Source of the DNA: Anaerolineales bacterium
GTDB lineage: Bacteria > Chloroflexota > Anaerolineae > Anaerolineales > Villigracilaceae
Assembly: GCA_016789225.1 (NCBI GenBank)
Contig: JAEURI010000103.1
Location: 1-47,226 of the forward strand
Length of the DNA stretch: 47,226 nucleotides
Direction: 5' to 3'
In this document: positions 24,291-34,805 of the stretch, piece after piece
How the letters are laid out: every line of letters begins with the position of its first letter
How positions within the stretch are numbered: the stretch's first letter is position 1
Program-made: the position numbers and the translations under genes
The notes under the pieces: generated by a model
Databases searched by the model: none
Seen by the model: only the letters and a program-made list of their open reading frames with translations
Told to the model about the DNA's origin: nothing

Positions 24291-25997
24291 ATGGATACCT
24301 TTAATCTACGAGACTATTTATTCAAAGACCAGCCAGGTGAGGAACTGGGACAACGGGCAGAGGTGATTATCACCCTTTTGCTTGGCTTTTTGAGCACCTC
24401 CGTTGCATTTTTCGTTTACCAAAATACTGCCATCATTTTCCTGTCTATCGTCACGAACCTCGTCGCACTCTTCACATTGATCCAGGCGCTACGCAGAAAA
24501 TATACCTACCTTGTTCTATTTCCAGCCATTACTGCCGTATCGATATGCCTGGTTTCGATCATTGAAGGCCAGGGCGTTCACGATATGACTTGGATTGGTC
24601 TGCTGGGTCTTTTTCTGCTTGTAAATATCTACAGTCGCAAGAATGACCGCCTCGTGATCGTACTTGGTATTTTCATGGTCCTTCTTTATGTAGGCACCGG
24701 CCTTGCAGAAATAAACAACCTGATCCCCAACCCCCTGGGAACAGATCTGGATTACCTTACTCTAAATTCCTTTTTCATCGCGATCACCATGGCGGCGATC
24801 CTGGTTGTTTTCCGCAGAAATCGTCTTCTCTTAAAGTTGGCTGCTGAAAACAAGAATGAGCAAATAAGCGCCAACCAACGTCTCGAGGAAATTAACCGAA
24901 CGCTGGAAGATCAGGTGCAAATACGCACAAAAGAATTGAATGAATTGAATGAGCAATTACAGGCAAAAGCCGCCCGTCTTCAAGCTGCCTCGGACATCTC
25001 ACATGACCTAATGGTTCACTTAAATGAGAAACCAGCCGAGCTGCTCACACGCATGGCCCGGGTCGTCAGCGAAAAGCTCGGATATTATCACGTAGGAATC
25101 TTTCTGCTGGATGAAGCGCGGGAATTTGCCGTTCTGCGCGCTTCAAACAGTAAAGGCGGACAACAAATGCTTGCACGCCGTCATCAGCTTAAGGTCGGCG
25201 GCGTGGGAATCGTAAGTTATGTATCACAAAGCGGCCGCGCGCGTATCGCGCTGGATACCGGTGCGGATGCTGTCTTTTTCAACAACCCATATCTTCCGGA
25301 AACCCGGTCTGAAATTGCGCTGCCGTTGAAGATCGGAAACGTCACGATCGGCGTGCTGGATGTGCAGAGCACCCAGTCTTCGGCGTTCAATGATGAAGAT
25401 ATCAACACGCTTATGACGATCACCAATCAGATCGCCATTCTTATGAAAAGCATCTTTTCGGAAGAGACGAAGTCGAGCGGTCTTGTACAATATCGCTCTC
25501 AATTCAATGCTGATACTCCGGAGGGATTTTCTTACCGGCCTGATGGAAGCATAGTTTCCAATATCTTGCTGGAGGGGAATGCACTGACTCAACGAGCAAT
25601 CGCCTCAGGCGAGACCGTGGTGGTGAATCAGCCATCCCGGGGAGATGCCCCCACCCTGGCCGTTCCGGTTAAATTCCGCGAACAGGTGGTTGGGGTCATT
25701 CATATCGAGTCAACCGAAAACGCCAGGGCATGGACCGATGATGAGATTTCACTGGTGCAGGCCATCTCAGACCGGGCGGCGCTGGCACTCGAAAATGCAC
25801 GTCTTTTTGCAGATGCAACCCGCCGTGCAGAACAGGAAGAGACTATTTCCCGCGTCACTACACAGATCGGCTCATCAACAGACTTTGACCGGATCCTGCA
25901 AACGACCATTCAGGAATTGGGTCTAGCCCTGGGTGCTTCTCGTTCGTTCATTCAGCTCGGAACGGATTTTGTCCAGGAAGAAAAGGCGTCAGAATGA
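24291..25997 (+). CDS. Six-helix membrane protein with GAF domains, no output domain
   Basis: The 568-residue protein has six predicted membrane helices between residues 25 and 177, with short loops and no sizeable external domain. A coiled linker (EDQVQIRTKELNEL) joins them to a GAF domain at about 245-395 with GYYHVGIFLLDEA and NNPYLPETRSE. A degenerate GAF half (VPVKFREQVVGVIHI ... ALENARLFADA) and the terminal EETISRVTTQI module complete it. The stop overlaps the next ATG by ATGA. The upstream 43-nt gap contains no obvious promoter. Confidence 0.88.
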   Translation: MDTFNLRDYLFKDQPGEELGQRAEVIITLLLGFLSTSVAFFVYQNTAIIFLSIVTNLVALFTLIQALRRKYTYLVLFPAITAVSICLVSIIEGQGVHDMTWIGLLGLFLLVNIYSRKNDRLVIVLGIFMVLLYVGTGLAEINNLIPNPLGTDLDYLTLNSFFIAITMAAILVVFRRNRLLLKLAAENKNEQISANQRLEEINRTLEDQVQIRTKELNELNEQLQAKAARLQAASDISHDLMVHLNEKPAELLTRMARVVSEKLGYYHVGIFLLDEAREFAVLRASNSKGGQQMLARRHQLKVGGVGIVSYVSQSGRARIALDTGADAVFFNNPYLPETRSEIALPLKIGNVTIGVLDVQSTQSSAFNDEDINTLMTITNQIAILMKSIFSEETKSSGLVQYRSQFNADTPEGFSYRPDGSIVSNILLEGNALTQRAIASGETVVVNQPSRGDAPTLAVPVKFREQVVGVIHIESTENARAWTDDEISLVQAISDRAALALENARLFADATRRAEQEETISRVTTQIGSSTDFDRILQTTIQELGLALGASRSFIQLGTDFVQEEKASE

Positions 25998-28345
25998 GCC
26001 AGGCAAATCAAACCTCCCAACTTGAACGCGAAAATTTGTCCCGGTCCAGACGGTTTGCACGAAGAACAAGCCTGGGTACCAAGATCCCAGTTGCCGTGCT
26101 TGGATTGTTACTCGTCTCTTATATTTTGTATGCTGTTATTAGCATCTGGCTTGCGCAGCAAGCGCTTATTGATACGCTCAGCGACGAATTGCAAGAACAA
26201 GCCAACAGCCAGGCAGCGATCATTCAGGCTGATTTGCTGACCGCCAGAGCTGTAGCACAACAATTGGCGATCCTGGCAGAGTCCGCAACGCTTGAGGAAG
26301 AAGGTGTTCTAAACATACTACAGAACACTCTGAAAAAAAATGACAATGTTTTTGGGTCGACTCTTGCTTTTGAACCTTATCAATTTCAAAGCAATTTGTA
26401 TTATTACTCGCCATATTACAACCGCACACCAGAAGGCGGATTGGCGTTCACACAGCTTGGAACTGGCGAATATGATTACTTCAACCGGGATTGGTATGAG
26501 TTGCCGAGAGCAAGCCAAACCCCGATATTATCCACGCCATATTTCGATTACGGCGGCGGCAATATTTGGATGACAACATGGAGCATACCGTTTTTTGCCG
26601 AAGATGGAAGTTTTAAAGGTGTGGCAACCGCTGATATTGCGTTCTCGCAAACTCAGGCGCTTATTAACGCGATTGAAGTAGGTGAACGTCAAAGCGGAGA
26701 GAGCGGATACGCCTTTCTGATCGACCGGGCCGGTATCATTCTTGGTATTGGTGAAAATGGCGGAGACTATGAGATCATGTCAGACTCCATGGTTCTGGCA
26801 GCTTATTCGGAAAAGACCGAAGGTTGGATCGGTCTGGTTGCTGAGATGCGCGCAGGGAACAAAGGCTTTATGGAGGCAACGGATCCCAATGGCATTCCGA
26901 TGCTTGTTGCCTATACCCCGATTGGGTTGGATACCGGCTGGTCACTTGCGCTTGCATACCCCAAGGGTGACTTGGCCACAATCACCTCCCAACTTCGAAA
27001 TACAGTAATCACGTATACCTTGCTGGTCGTGTTTCTCTTTGGCATCCTGTTGTTTGTTTTCACCCGGTCCATTACTGAACCTCTCCAAAAACTAAGGCAG
27101 TTTGCCAGCCGTGTATCACAGGAAAGCTTAACTGGAACCACCAGTCAACTTGCTGAAACGGTTGAGATCCGTACAAGAGATGAGCTGGAAGACCTGGGTG
27201 ATGCATTCAATCAAATGGCAGCAACCCTGCGGCAATCCTTCGAAACCCTGGAGGGCAATGTTACATCTCGTACCCGCGATCTTGAGCGGCTTGCTATTGA
27301 ACTTCGCACCATTGCCGAGGTTTCTCGTGAACTTGCAATTATCCGCGATCTAAACACGCTTATTAATGTGTCGGCAAACCTGATCCGCGAACGTTTGGGT
27401 TATTACCATGTTGGGATTTTCCTCGTGGATGAACGTGGAGAATACGCGATCCTGCGCGGTGCCAGCAGTATTGCGGCAGAACAACTTCTGTCCCGAAATT
27501 ACAAGCTCAAGGTTGGTGAAACAGGCCTGGTTGGGAATGTGACGCGAAGCGGTCAGGCGTATATTGCGCTGGATGTTGGTCTAGATGCCGTCCATTTTGA
27601 AAATCCGTTCCTTCCGGAAACACGTTCCGAGATTGCACTTCCACTGCGCAGCTATAACATAACCATCGGAGCTCTTGACATTCAGGCCACTCATCCAAAT
27701 GCATTCGATGACCGCAGTATTCAGACGCTGCAAGTTCTTGCTGACCAACTTGCAGCAGCCATAGAAAACGCACAATTGGTTCAACGCCTCGAAAAAACGT
27801 TGGAAGAACTTTCGAAGACAACCCGTATGCAAACCCGGCAAGTCTGGCAGTCCTCCGTCGAGCAAAGAGACCTGACCGCCTATGAATACGATGGTTTGCA
27901 AATTCGGCCCATTCCAAAAAATCTTTCTCCTGAGTTGGCAAGACAATTGGAAGGCGGGCGCCCGATCCAGGTCCAAGAAAAAAAGGCATCTCAAAATGGG
28001 TCGAAGACCATCCTTTATGTTCCTTTGATGGTGCTCGACCAGATCATCGGCGTCATCGGGCTGGAGCAGGAGGATGCTTCCAAATCCTGGACGGAGGAGC
28101 AAATCACGATCGCGCAGGCGGCAGCCAACCGCGCCGCATTGACACTTGAAAATGCCCGCCTGCTGGAGGAAAGCCATCGCCGTGCAAGCAAGGAGCGCAC
28201 GATCTTCGAAGCAACCAACCGGATCGGCGCCGCCGTAAGCATGGAAAACATTCTCCAAACCACGGCTGAGGAACTGGAACGCATTCTCAGCGGTTCTTCT
28301 GAAGTTACCATTCAATTTACGGACAATTCGTCCGAACAGAAATAG
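25994..28345 (+). CDS. Double-Cache, HAMP and GAF receptor, no output domain
   Basis: The 783-residue protein has membrane helices at about 32-55 and 337-357 flanking a dCache_1-type extracytoplasmic sensor. Its ligand-pocket region reads YYNRTPE, DYFNRDWYELP and, after a GNIWMTTW strand, ATADIAF. The R.WY part of the known amino-acid-binding signature is present, but the following Asp is Leu, so the ligand may differ. HAMP (SITEPLQKLRQFASR) is followed by a GAF domain with GYYHVGIFLVDE and NPFLPETRSE. A GAF-like half and the terminal ERTIFEATNRI module end the protein. It is a close paralogue of the gene at 34806, with matching sensor motifs. Confidence 0.9.
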   Translation: MSQANQTSQLERENLSRSRRFARRTSLGTKIPVAVLGLLLVSYILYAVISIWLAQQALIDTLSDELQEQANSQAAIIQADLLTARAVAQQLAILAESATLEEEGVLNILQNTLKKNDNVFGSTLAFEPYQFQSNLYYYSPYYNRTPEGGLAFTQLGTGEYDYFNRDWYELPRASQTPILSTPYFDYGGGNIWMTTWSIPFFAEDGSFKGVATADIAFSQTQALINAIEVGERQSGESGYAFLIDRAGIILGIGENGGDYEIMSDSMVLAAYSEKTEGWIGLVAEMRAGNKGFMEATDPNGIPMLVAYTPIGLDTGWSLALAYPKGDLATITSQLRNTVITYTLLVVFLFGILLFVFTRSITEPLQKLRQFASRVSQESLTGTTSQLAETVEIRTRDELEDLGDAFNQMAATLRQSFETLEGNVTSRTRDLERLAIELRTIAEVSRELAIIRDLNTLINVSANLIRERLGYYHVGIFLVDERGEYAILRGASSIAAEQLLSRNYKLKVGETGLVGNVTRSGQAYIALDVGLDAVHFENPFLPETRSEIALPLRSYNITIGALDIQATHPNAFDDRSIQTLQVLADQLAAAIENAQLVQRLEKTLEELSKTTRMQTRQVWQSSVEQRDLTAYEYDGLQIRPIPKNLSPELARQLEGGRPIQVQEKKASQNGSKTILYVPLMVLDQIIGVIGLEQEDASKSWTEEQITIAQAAANRAALTLENARLLEESHRRASKERTIFEATNRIGAAVSMENILQTTAEELERILSGSSEVTIQFTDNSSEQK

Positions 28346-28357
28346 ATCGAGGCATTG

Positions 28358-30067
28358 ATGTTCCGGCAAATTTTTGCTCCACCGATATTCGAAGATGATG
28401 AAAAAACGCGTATCGCCGCGCTGTTAAACAGCATTTTATGGGCTGTTATTTTAATCGGCGCCGTTTATACAATCGTAGCGCCGATCATCCTGGGGCAATA
28501 CTTTTCCGCCATTCTCACAGCATCAATTGTGATCATCGGTCTGACCGCAAGACAACTGATGGTCCGCGGGTACATCCGCGCGGCGGCTGTTATTCTGTTG
28601 GCCGTTTTCAACCTCGTCCTGATCATTTCCATCATTATTTCAGATGGCATATTCGGTGCAAGTTATTTCGGCCTGGTAATGACCACTGTGATCGCAGGGG
28701 TGCTTCTTGGCGGGCGAAGCGCTTATATTGTTGCCATCATCAATTCTTTGATGGGCCTGGGAATTATGCTGGCCCAAAACTCCCTGCCAGACACATTGAT
28801 TCCGCAAACACCAGTTACATTTTTCTCATCCCTGGTCGTATATGTTTTCTTTATAGCAGCTCTGCTTCAGGCTTCGGCAAGAGGGTTTGATAAACTGCTT
28901 GAAAACCTCAGAAATGCGCAGGAAGAATTGACCAGAAAGAACCAGGAATTGCAAGCCTTTAGCGCCAACTTGGAAAATACCGTCACCTCACGCACCGCGG
29001 AATTGGATGCGGCCAATCAACGCATCGAACGCCGTGCGAGTCAATTCGAAGCGATCTCCCAGGTTTCGCGGGTGATCAACCAGGCACGTGAAATTGAAAG
29101 CCTGCTTCCCCAGGTTACACAAGTCATCAGTCAACAGTTCGGGTTTTATCATGTTGGCGTCTTCCTCATGGATGCCAACTCGGAATACGCTGTATTGATC
29201 GCTGCCAACAGTTCAGGCGGACAAAAGATGCTGGCCCGTAATCACAAGCTAAAGGTCGGACAGACAGGCATCGTAGGGTATGTGGCTGGAACGGGGCTTC
29301 CCCGCATTGCGCTGGATACAGGCGCGGATGCAATCTACTTCAACAACCCAGACCTGCCTGAAACCCGCTCCGAGATGGCACTTCCGTTGTTGCGCCAGGG
29401 ACGTGAGATCATCGGTGTTCTTGATGTTCAAAGCAGAGAACAGAACGCATATAACCAGGAGGATGTTCGTATCCTGACCACGCTGGCAGACCAGGTATCC
29501 ATTGCCATTGAAAATGCCCGTCTTTTCGAACAGTCGCAACAAGCATTGCAGGAGGCGGAAACCTTCTATCGGGGCAACCTTAAGGATGGCTGGATGCGCT
29601 TTACCCGTTCGAAACAGATCATGGGCGTACAGCGTCGGAGTTTAAGGACGAGTTTCCTTTCTGAGCCAGTTGATATTCCGGGCATGCATGAAGCTGTTCG
29701 TTCCGGCAGCGTCTATCGAAGAGTCGAGGAAAATGAAAACTCGACCCGCCTCACCTTCCCGATGAAACTGCGTGGGCAGGTCGTGGGTGTCTTGAATGTG
29801 AAGTCTGGTGCGGACCACACCTGGAGCAGGGACGAAATGGATATCATCTCCGCCATCATGGAGCGCGCAGCGTTGTCCATTGAAAATGCACGTCTGCTGG
29901 AAGAGAGCCGCAAGGTGGCGGAACGTGAACATGCGATCGGGGAAATATCAACGAAGATCAGCGCGGGAACGGAGATCGAAGCGATCCTGCGAACCGCTGT
30001 CAGGGAATTGGGAGCCCACATTAGCGGCGCACAGGTCACAGTCGAGATTGGAGACGGCGAGAAGTAA
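28358..30067 (+). CDS. Six-helix membrane protein with GAF domains, no output domain
   Basis: The ATG at 28358 follows GAGG with a 5-nt spacer; a TTG one codon earlier is less likely. The product is 569 residues. Six membrane helices (about residues 22-170) precede a coiled linker with ENTVTSRTAELDAAN. The GAF domain contains FGFYHVGVFLMD and NNPDLPETRSEMALPL. A GAF-like half (FPMKLRGQVVGVLNV ... SIENARLLEES) and the terminal EHAIGEISTKI module follow. The layout equals that of the genes at 24291 and 33042. Confidence 0.88.
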   Translation: MFRQIFAPPIFEDDEKTRIAALLNSILWAVILIGAVYTIVAPIILGQYFSAILTASIVIIGLTARQLMVRGYIRAAAVILLAVFNLVLIISIIISDGIFGASYFGLVMTTVIAGVLLGGRSAYIVAIINSLMGLGIMLAQNSLPDTLIPQTPVTFFSSLVVYVFFIAALLQASARGFDKLLENLRNAQEELTRKNQELQAFSANLENTVTSRTAELDAANQRIERRASQFEAISQVSRVINQAREIESLLPQVTQVISQQFGFYHVGVFLMDANSEYAVLIAANSSGGQKMLARNHKLKVGQTGIVGYVAGTGLPRIALDTGADAIYFNNPDLPETRSEMALPLLRQGREIIGVLDVQSREQNAYNQEDVRILTTLADQVSIAIENARLFEQSQQALQEAETFYRGNLKDGWMRFTRSKQIMGVQRRSLRTSFLSEPVDIPGMHEAVRSGSVYRRVEENENSTRLTFPMKLRGQVVGVLNVKSGADHTWSRDEMDIISAIMERAALSIENARLLEESRKVAEREHAIGEISTKISAGTEIEAILRTAVRELGAHISGAQVTVEIGDGEK

Positions 30068-30082
30068 TCGCCTGACAGGTAT

Positions 30083-33025
30083 ATGGACAGTATCTTATCC
30101 GAGCAATTTTCAGAAACCGAGAAAAGGCACAGCCGCAATGCCGTCATTGTCATTGTGGTTCTGATGCTTTCGTCGGTTATTACCTCCGCCTTCTTCGCTT
30201 ATTTTGCATACAACTACAGCCTGCCGGGCCTATATCTTCCGGCTGCCCTGCTCATCATAAATCCCTTCTTTGATCTTTATCCCCTTACATTGATCAGGCG
30301 TGGACGCACGAATTATGCGATGATGCTCCTCCTGTCTGTATTTCTGCTCGATATACTGGTTGTGCCGTTTGCATTGCAGGGCCTCGGGGCCATCCTTGCT
30401 GTTTCGATTGTGGCGATCATGATCTCCATTGTCGGCCTGACCATGTCATCCAAATACACAACGTCTGGGGTGATTACTGCCATTGTACTTGGCACCCTGG
30501 TTTTTTCTCTTGACAGCCTGCTCGGAGAAAACCGGACTCGTGTGCCGGAGCTTGAAATCTACACACCCTACATTGTTGCGGCCATGCTTGTTCCTCTCTT
30601 CATCATTTTTACAAGGGAGTTCAATCGCTTCAGCTTGCAGGCAAAGATCACACTGGGCATTCTTTTGACAGGCGGCTTGGCTGTAATTGCTTTAACCTAT
30701 TTTGGGTTGACCAGCGCCAATGACATTATCAATACCATAACCGGAAAATACGAAACCACGGTTACCGAGAAACTCGAATCCCAAATTCAGGAAGTCGTTG
30801 CAACTGAATCTGACAAGGCAGACGTATTGTTCTTGGAAACCCTGAATGATTTGAACGTCATAACCAATTACCGTTCGAACATTGAATCCCAAAAAGCTGT
30901 CTTTGCGACAGGCACATACTGGAATGCATCAGAACGATTGTTTAAAAAGCAAGGCGGTCAGCTTGGGAACTCCGGGAACGATACAGCCTCTGTATATATT
31001 CCCAATATCTATAATCCAACCGAAGAGATGTTTCAGGATATTAATACCAGCATGCATCTCGATTTCGTGGCAAATGGATTCCTTGAAGCCCATCAGGAAG
31101 TGGTTGCCGTATACTTCATCAGCAACATGGGATATACGGTCTATTATCCCAATATTAACCTGGCAGAAAATGTTCCTGCTGATTTTGATCCCACGGATCA
31201 GCAATTTTTTACCATTGCCGATCCCAACAATAACCCTGGTCGTGAGCCTCGTTGGACGCCGCCATATCAGGATCCAGCCGGGTTGGGGTTGATCGTCACA
31301 TTGTCAATCCCTGTCTATGATAAAGATCGATTCATCGGTGTAATGGGCGCAGATATACAACTCTCCCGCGTAGCAGGCAATATATCAGCCATAAAATTAG
31401 GTGAAACCGCTTTGCCTTTCCTTGTAGATTCGAATGGGGTGATTTTGGCCATGAACGCTGAGGGATATCAATATCTTAATCTTCAACCTGAATCTGTGGC
31501 GTTCAATGAAAGCCCAAGGCAGTCTATCTTTGATTCTGAATTGAAGGATTTTTCAGCGGTGGCACAAAGGATCGTTGCCAGTCAGGCGAGTCTTACAAAA
31601 GTTTCGATCAATGACATCGAGAACTATCTTGCCATTTCTACCCTTTCCTCCACCGGTTATAAATTTGTAATCCTTGTCCCAGTGAATGAAGTCAATGGTG
31701 AGATCATTGCATCGCGCGCAAGCACGGAAAGTGATATCTCCGGCATTCAACAAAAAGTTGGATTGATCCTGGTTGGATTGCTGCTCATTGGGCTGCTGAC
31801 GAGTATATTTGTCGGTCAGATTATTACTCGCCCTATGAAACGTCTGACGGAGACGGTGGAAGAGATCACAAGCGGAAATATGACATCTCGCGCTCGGGTC
31901 GAGACCCAGGATGAGACGGGGCTGCTCGCCAAGGCTTTCAATACCATGACAGATAGGTTAACCGACACCCTGCAAGGGCTGGAAGACCGTATCATGGAAC
32001 GCACTCGTGAGCTCGAAACCATTAGTCAGGCAAACGCCCGCCGCGCTGCGCAATTTGAATCCGTCGCCCGCATTTCCCGGGTGATCAGTTCCACACAAAA
32101 CCTGGACGCCCTCCTGCCTCAGATCGCTGAAACCATTTCTGAACAATTCGGTTTTTATCACACGGGTATTTTTCTATTGGATAATCATAAAGAATTTGCC
32201 GTATTGGTAGCTGCCAACAGCGAAGGCGGGAAACGAATGCTGGCCCGCAATCACCGTCTCCGCGTAGGTGAGACGGGGATCGTAGGTTATGTTTCTTCCC
32301 TGGGCCAGCCCCGTGTGGCTATGGATGTCGGTCAGGATGCTGTTTACTTTAATAATCCCGACCTCAAGGAAACGCACTCCGAGATCGCCCTTCCGCTTCG
32401 TAGCAGCAATGAGATCATTGGTGCTTTGGACGTACAAAGCACGGAGCGCAACGCCTTTACCGAGGAAGATGTCAACATTCTTTCTGCCCTTGCAGACCAG
32501 GTAAGTATAGCGATCCAGAATGCACGTTCCTTCCAACAAAGCCGCGAGGCGTTGGAGCAGGCAGAACTAGCAGCCTCCCAATTGAGCGAGCAACAGTGGA
32601 AACAATTTAGAGGCGTGGATTCATTTTTTGGCTACCACTTTGACGGTGTCGAAGCGAGGCGGATTTCTCCCGATGACCAAACACCCTCGAAGAGTCTTGA
32701 AATCCCGCTTATTTTGCGCGGCACACAGGTAGGCACCCTTAAACTCAGCACCCCAGACCCAAACCGAACCTGGGATGAGAATGAGATCGCCATGGCCCAA
32801 GCCACCGCAGATAGAACCGCATTTGCCATCGAGAACGCCCGCCTGCTTCAGGAAGCCCAAAAGCGGGCAGCCAAGGAACGTGCCATCGGGCAGATCTCTG
32901 CCAAAATCAGCAGCCTCGTGAATATTGATAACATCGTTCAAACGACCATCAAGGAACTGGGCAACACCCTGCCGAACACAGACGTTGCCATTCAATTCAA
33001 CTCAGGACAGTCCGAGCAAAGTTAA
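30083..33025 (+). CDS. Composite receptor: membrane bundle plus Cache, HAMP and GAF, no output domain
   Basis: The 980-residue protein starts with six hydrophobic helices (to about residue 180), like the bundle-type members. A seventh helix (LGILLTGGLAVIALTYFGL) then leads into a large extracytoplasmic double-Cache-like domain (about 215-560, with YYPNINLAENVPADFD and GVMGADIQL). A helix near 565 (GLILVGLLLIGLLTSIFVG), HAMP and a GAF domain (FGFYHTGIFLLDN, NNPDLKETHSE) follow. A GAF-like half and the terminal module end it. The pocket position equivalent to R.WY.D reads QQFFTIA, so the classic amino-acid motif is lost. It reads as a fusion of the two other receptor types in the cluster. AGGT precedes the ATG. 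Confidence 0.89.
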   Translation: MDSILSEQFSETEKRHSRNAVIVIVVLMLSSVITSAFFAYFAYNYSLPGLYLPAALLIINPFFDLYPLTLIRRGRTNYAMMLLLSVFLLDILVVPFALQGLGAILAVSIVAIMISIVGLTMSSKYTTSGVITAIVLGTLVFSLDSLLGENRTRVPELEIYTPYIVAAMLVPLFIIFTREFNRFSLQAKITLGILLTGGLAVIALTYFGLTSANDIINTITGKYETTVTEKLESQIQEVVATESDKADVLFLETLNDLNVITNYRSNIESQKAVFATGTYWNASERLFKKQGGQLGNSGNDTASVYIPNIYNPTEEMFQDINTSMHLDFVANGFLEAHQEVVAVYFISNMGYTVYYPNINLAENVPADFDPTDQQFFTIADPNNNPGREPRWTPPYQDPAGLGLIVTLSIPVYDKDRFIGVMGADIQLSRVAGNISAIKLGETALPFLVDSNGVILAMNAEGYQYLNLQPESVAFNESPRQSIFDSELKDFSAVAQRIVASQASLTKVSINDIENYLAISTLSSTGYKFVILVPVNEVNGEIIASRASTESDISGIQQKVGLILVGLLLIGLLTSIFVGQIITRPMKRLTETVEEITSGNMTSRARVETQDETGLLAKAFNTMTDRLTDTLQGLEDRIMERTRELETISQANARRAAQFESVARISRVISSTQNLDALLPQIAETISEQFGFYHTGIFLLDNHKEFAVLVAANSEGGKRMLARNHRLRVGETGIVGYVSSLGQPRVAMDVGQDAVYFNNPDLKETHSEIALPLRSSNEIIGALDVQSTERNAFTEEDVNILSALADQVSIAIQNARSFQQSREALEQAELAASQLSEQQWKQFRGVDSFFGYHFDGVEARRISPDDQTPSKSLEIPLILRGTQVGTLKLSTPDPNRTWDENEIAMAQATADRTAFAIENARLLQEAQKRAAKERAIGQISAKISSLVNIDNIVQTTIKELGNTLPNTDVAIQFNSGQSEQS

Positions 33026-33041
33026 GGCTCAGGAGACCGCC

Positions 33042-34766
33042 ATGTTTTTCAGGATAGCTGAATTTTTTAGAAGCGAAGAAGATAACGACCCGACCTATAT
33101 CCAGTTGACGAGGAATATTCTTCTGTTTGTGATCGCAGCAAACGGCTTATTGCTGCCGCTCGTTACCGGCATCGCCGGGGCAGGGTCACAAAACCTGACT
33201 GCATTTCTCATCCTTTCGATAACGCTTCTGCTTGAGTTCATCTCCCTGATAAATCTCCGCAACGGAAAGATCGCAATGGCAAAAGTGATCGTGCCAATCG
33301 CGCTTGTGATTTCCATATCGACAATTGCCATGACCACAAATGGATTAAGGGATATCTCAATGATCTCCCTGCCTATTATCCTGACGATCTCAGCCATCCT
33401 GTTGGGAAAGCGCTCCCTTTTTCTGACCACTCCTCTGGCGGTCGGCGCCGTCATTTGGATCGCCATCGTCGATCTAAGCACGAAAAGAAGCGTAACCCCT
33501 GTGGGAATAGACGATGCCATCATATCCCCCGTTCTTTTGCTGGTCAGCACTGGAATCACACAGTTGCTGATCACCCGTCTGAATGAAAGCACGCAAAAGG
33601 CAAAGCAGAGTGAGGCAATCCAACGCAAGGAGAATGCCGAACTCAACGAACTTCGTACAACCCTGGAAGATCGTGTCAAACAGCGTACTACAGAAATCGA
33701 ACATATCAACCAGATCAACGAACGTCGGGCTCGTCAATTTCGCGCAGTTGCCCAGGTCATGAATGCAACCTCATCTATTCAATCGCTCGATGAATTGCTT
33801 CCTCAGATCACAAAGGTGATCAGCGAGCAGTTCCAGGTGTATCATTCGGGGATATTCCTGGTGGATGACCAACGAGAATTTGCGGTTCTACGCGCTGCAA
33901 ACAGCGAAGGCGGGCAGCGGATGCTCGCTCGCAAACATAAGCTTCAGATCGGACAATCCGGCATTGTAGGGTTTGTAGTCGCAACCGGTCAGCCCCGCAT
34001 CGCCCTCGACGTTGGAACGGATGCTGTTTATTTTGACAACCCTGACCTTTATGACACCCGTTCCGAAATCGCCCTCCCCCTCCGCTACGCCGGTCAAATT
34101 ATCGGCGCATTGGATGTACAAAGTACGGAGGCAAATGCCTTCAACGTAGATGATGTCGAAGTATTGACCACTCTGGCCGACCAGGTAACAGTTGCGATCA
34201 ACAACGCTCTGACCATCGAAGAGGCGCGAAAAACACTTTCAGAAGCACAAAATGCGATCAGCCGGACCACACTAGAGGCCTGGCAGGTGCTCAGACCAAA
34301 ATCGCTCGGTCTTGGTTTTTCCTATTCCGATTCAACGATTCAACCACTGGAAAAAATGATCGAAGGACATCACATTGAGGAAGCTCTGCAGACTGGAGAA
34401 CGTACTCTCAATATAGGCGAAAGCAATCAGACCAAACTTGCTGTCCCAATTCGTCTGCGCGGAAAGGTCGTAGGCGTGCTACACCTTAGCACACACAACA
34501 ACCATACGCTTTCGGAAGATGATACCGAGATCGCCGAGGCGGTTGCAGACCGTCTCTCGCTCGCCATTGAGTCTGCTACACTGCTCCAGTCCACACATCA
34601 CCGTGCCGAACTCGAACAAATTACCGCCAATATTACGAGCCGTGTGAGTTCATCGACCCGGCTTGAAACCATCTTACAGACCGCCGCCCAGGAATTAAGC
34701 AAGGCTCTTGGTGGCTCTGATGTGCTTGTTCAAATAGAACCGGCAGCCATGAAAATGGAATCCTGA
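33042..34766 (+). CDS. Six-helix membrane protein with GAF domains, no output domain
   Basis: The start is the ATG at 33042, with AGGAG 6 nt upstream; the reading frame is open further back but overlaps the preceding gene. The protein has 574 residues. Membrane helices lie at about 22-185, then a coiled linker (EDRVKQRTTEIEHIN). The GAF domain differs slightly (FQVYHSGIFLVDDQ) but keeps NSEGGQRMLARKH and DNPDLYDTRSEIALPL. A GAF-like half (VPIRLRGKVVGVLHL) and the terminal module with LETILQTAAQEL complete the common architecture. Confidence 0.88.
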   Translation: MFFRIAEFFRSEEDNDPTYIQLTRNILLFVIAANGLLLPLVTGIAGAGSQNLTAFLILSITLLLEFISLINLRNGKIAMAKVIVPIALVISISTIAMTTNGLRDISMISLPIILTISAILLGKRSLFLTTPLAVGAVIWIAIVDLSTKRSVTPVGIDDAIISPVLLLVSTGITQLLITRLNESTQKAKQSEAIQRKENAELNELRTTLEDRVKQRTTEIEHINQINERRARQFRAVAQVMNATSSIQSLDELLPQITKVISEQFQVYHSGIFLVDDQREFAVLRAANSEGGQRMLARKHKLQIGQSGIVGFVVATGQPRIALDVGTDAVYFDNPDLYDTRSEIALPLRYAGQIIGALDVQSTEANAFNVDDVEVLTTLADQVTVAINNALTIEEARKTLSEAQNAISRTTLEAWQVLRPKSLGLGFSYSDSTIQPLEKMIEGHHIEEALQTGERTLNIGESNQTKLAVPIRLRGKVVGVLHLSTHNNHTLSEDDTEIAEAVADRLSLAIESATLLQSTHHRAELEQITANITSRVSSSTRLETILQTAAQELSKALGGSDVLVQIEPAAMKMES

Positions 34767-34805
34767 CCTGGTAATGTAAGGATGCATTTATAAAGAAGAG
34801 ATTTT

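Noticed and set aside
27581..28369. A 262-codon minus-strand ORF opposite the Cache/GAF receptor
   Set aside because: Several receptors give similar antisense ORFs because of shared codon use; none has a start signal or a recognisable domain.
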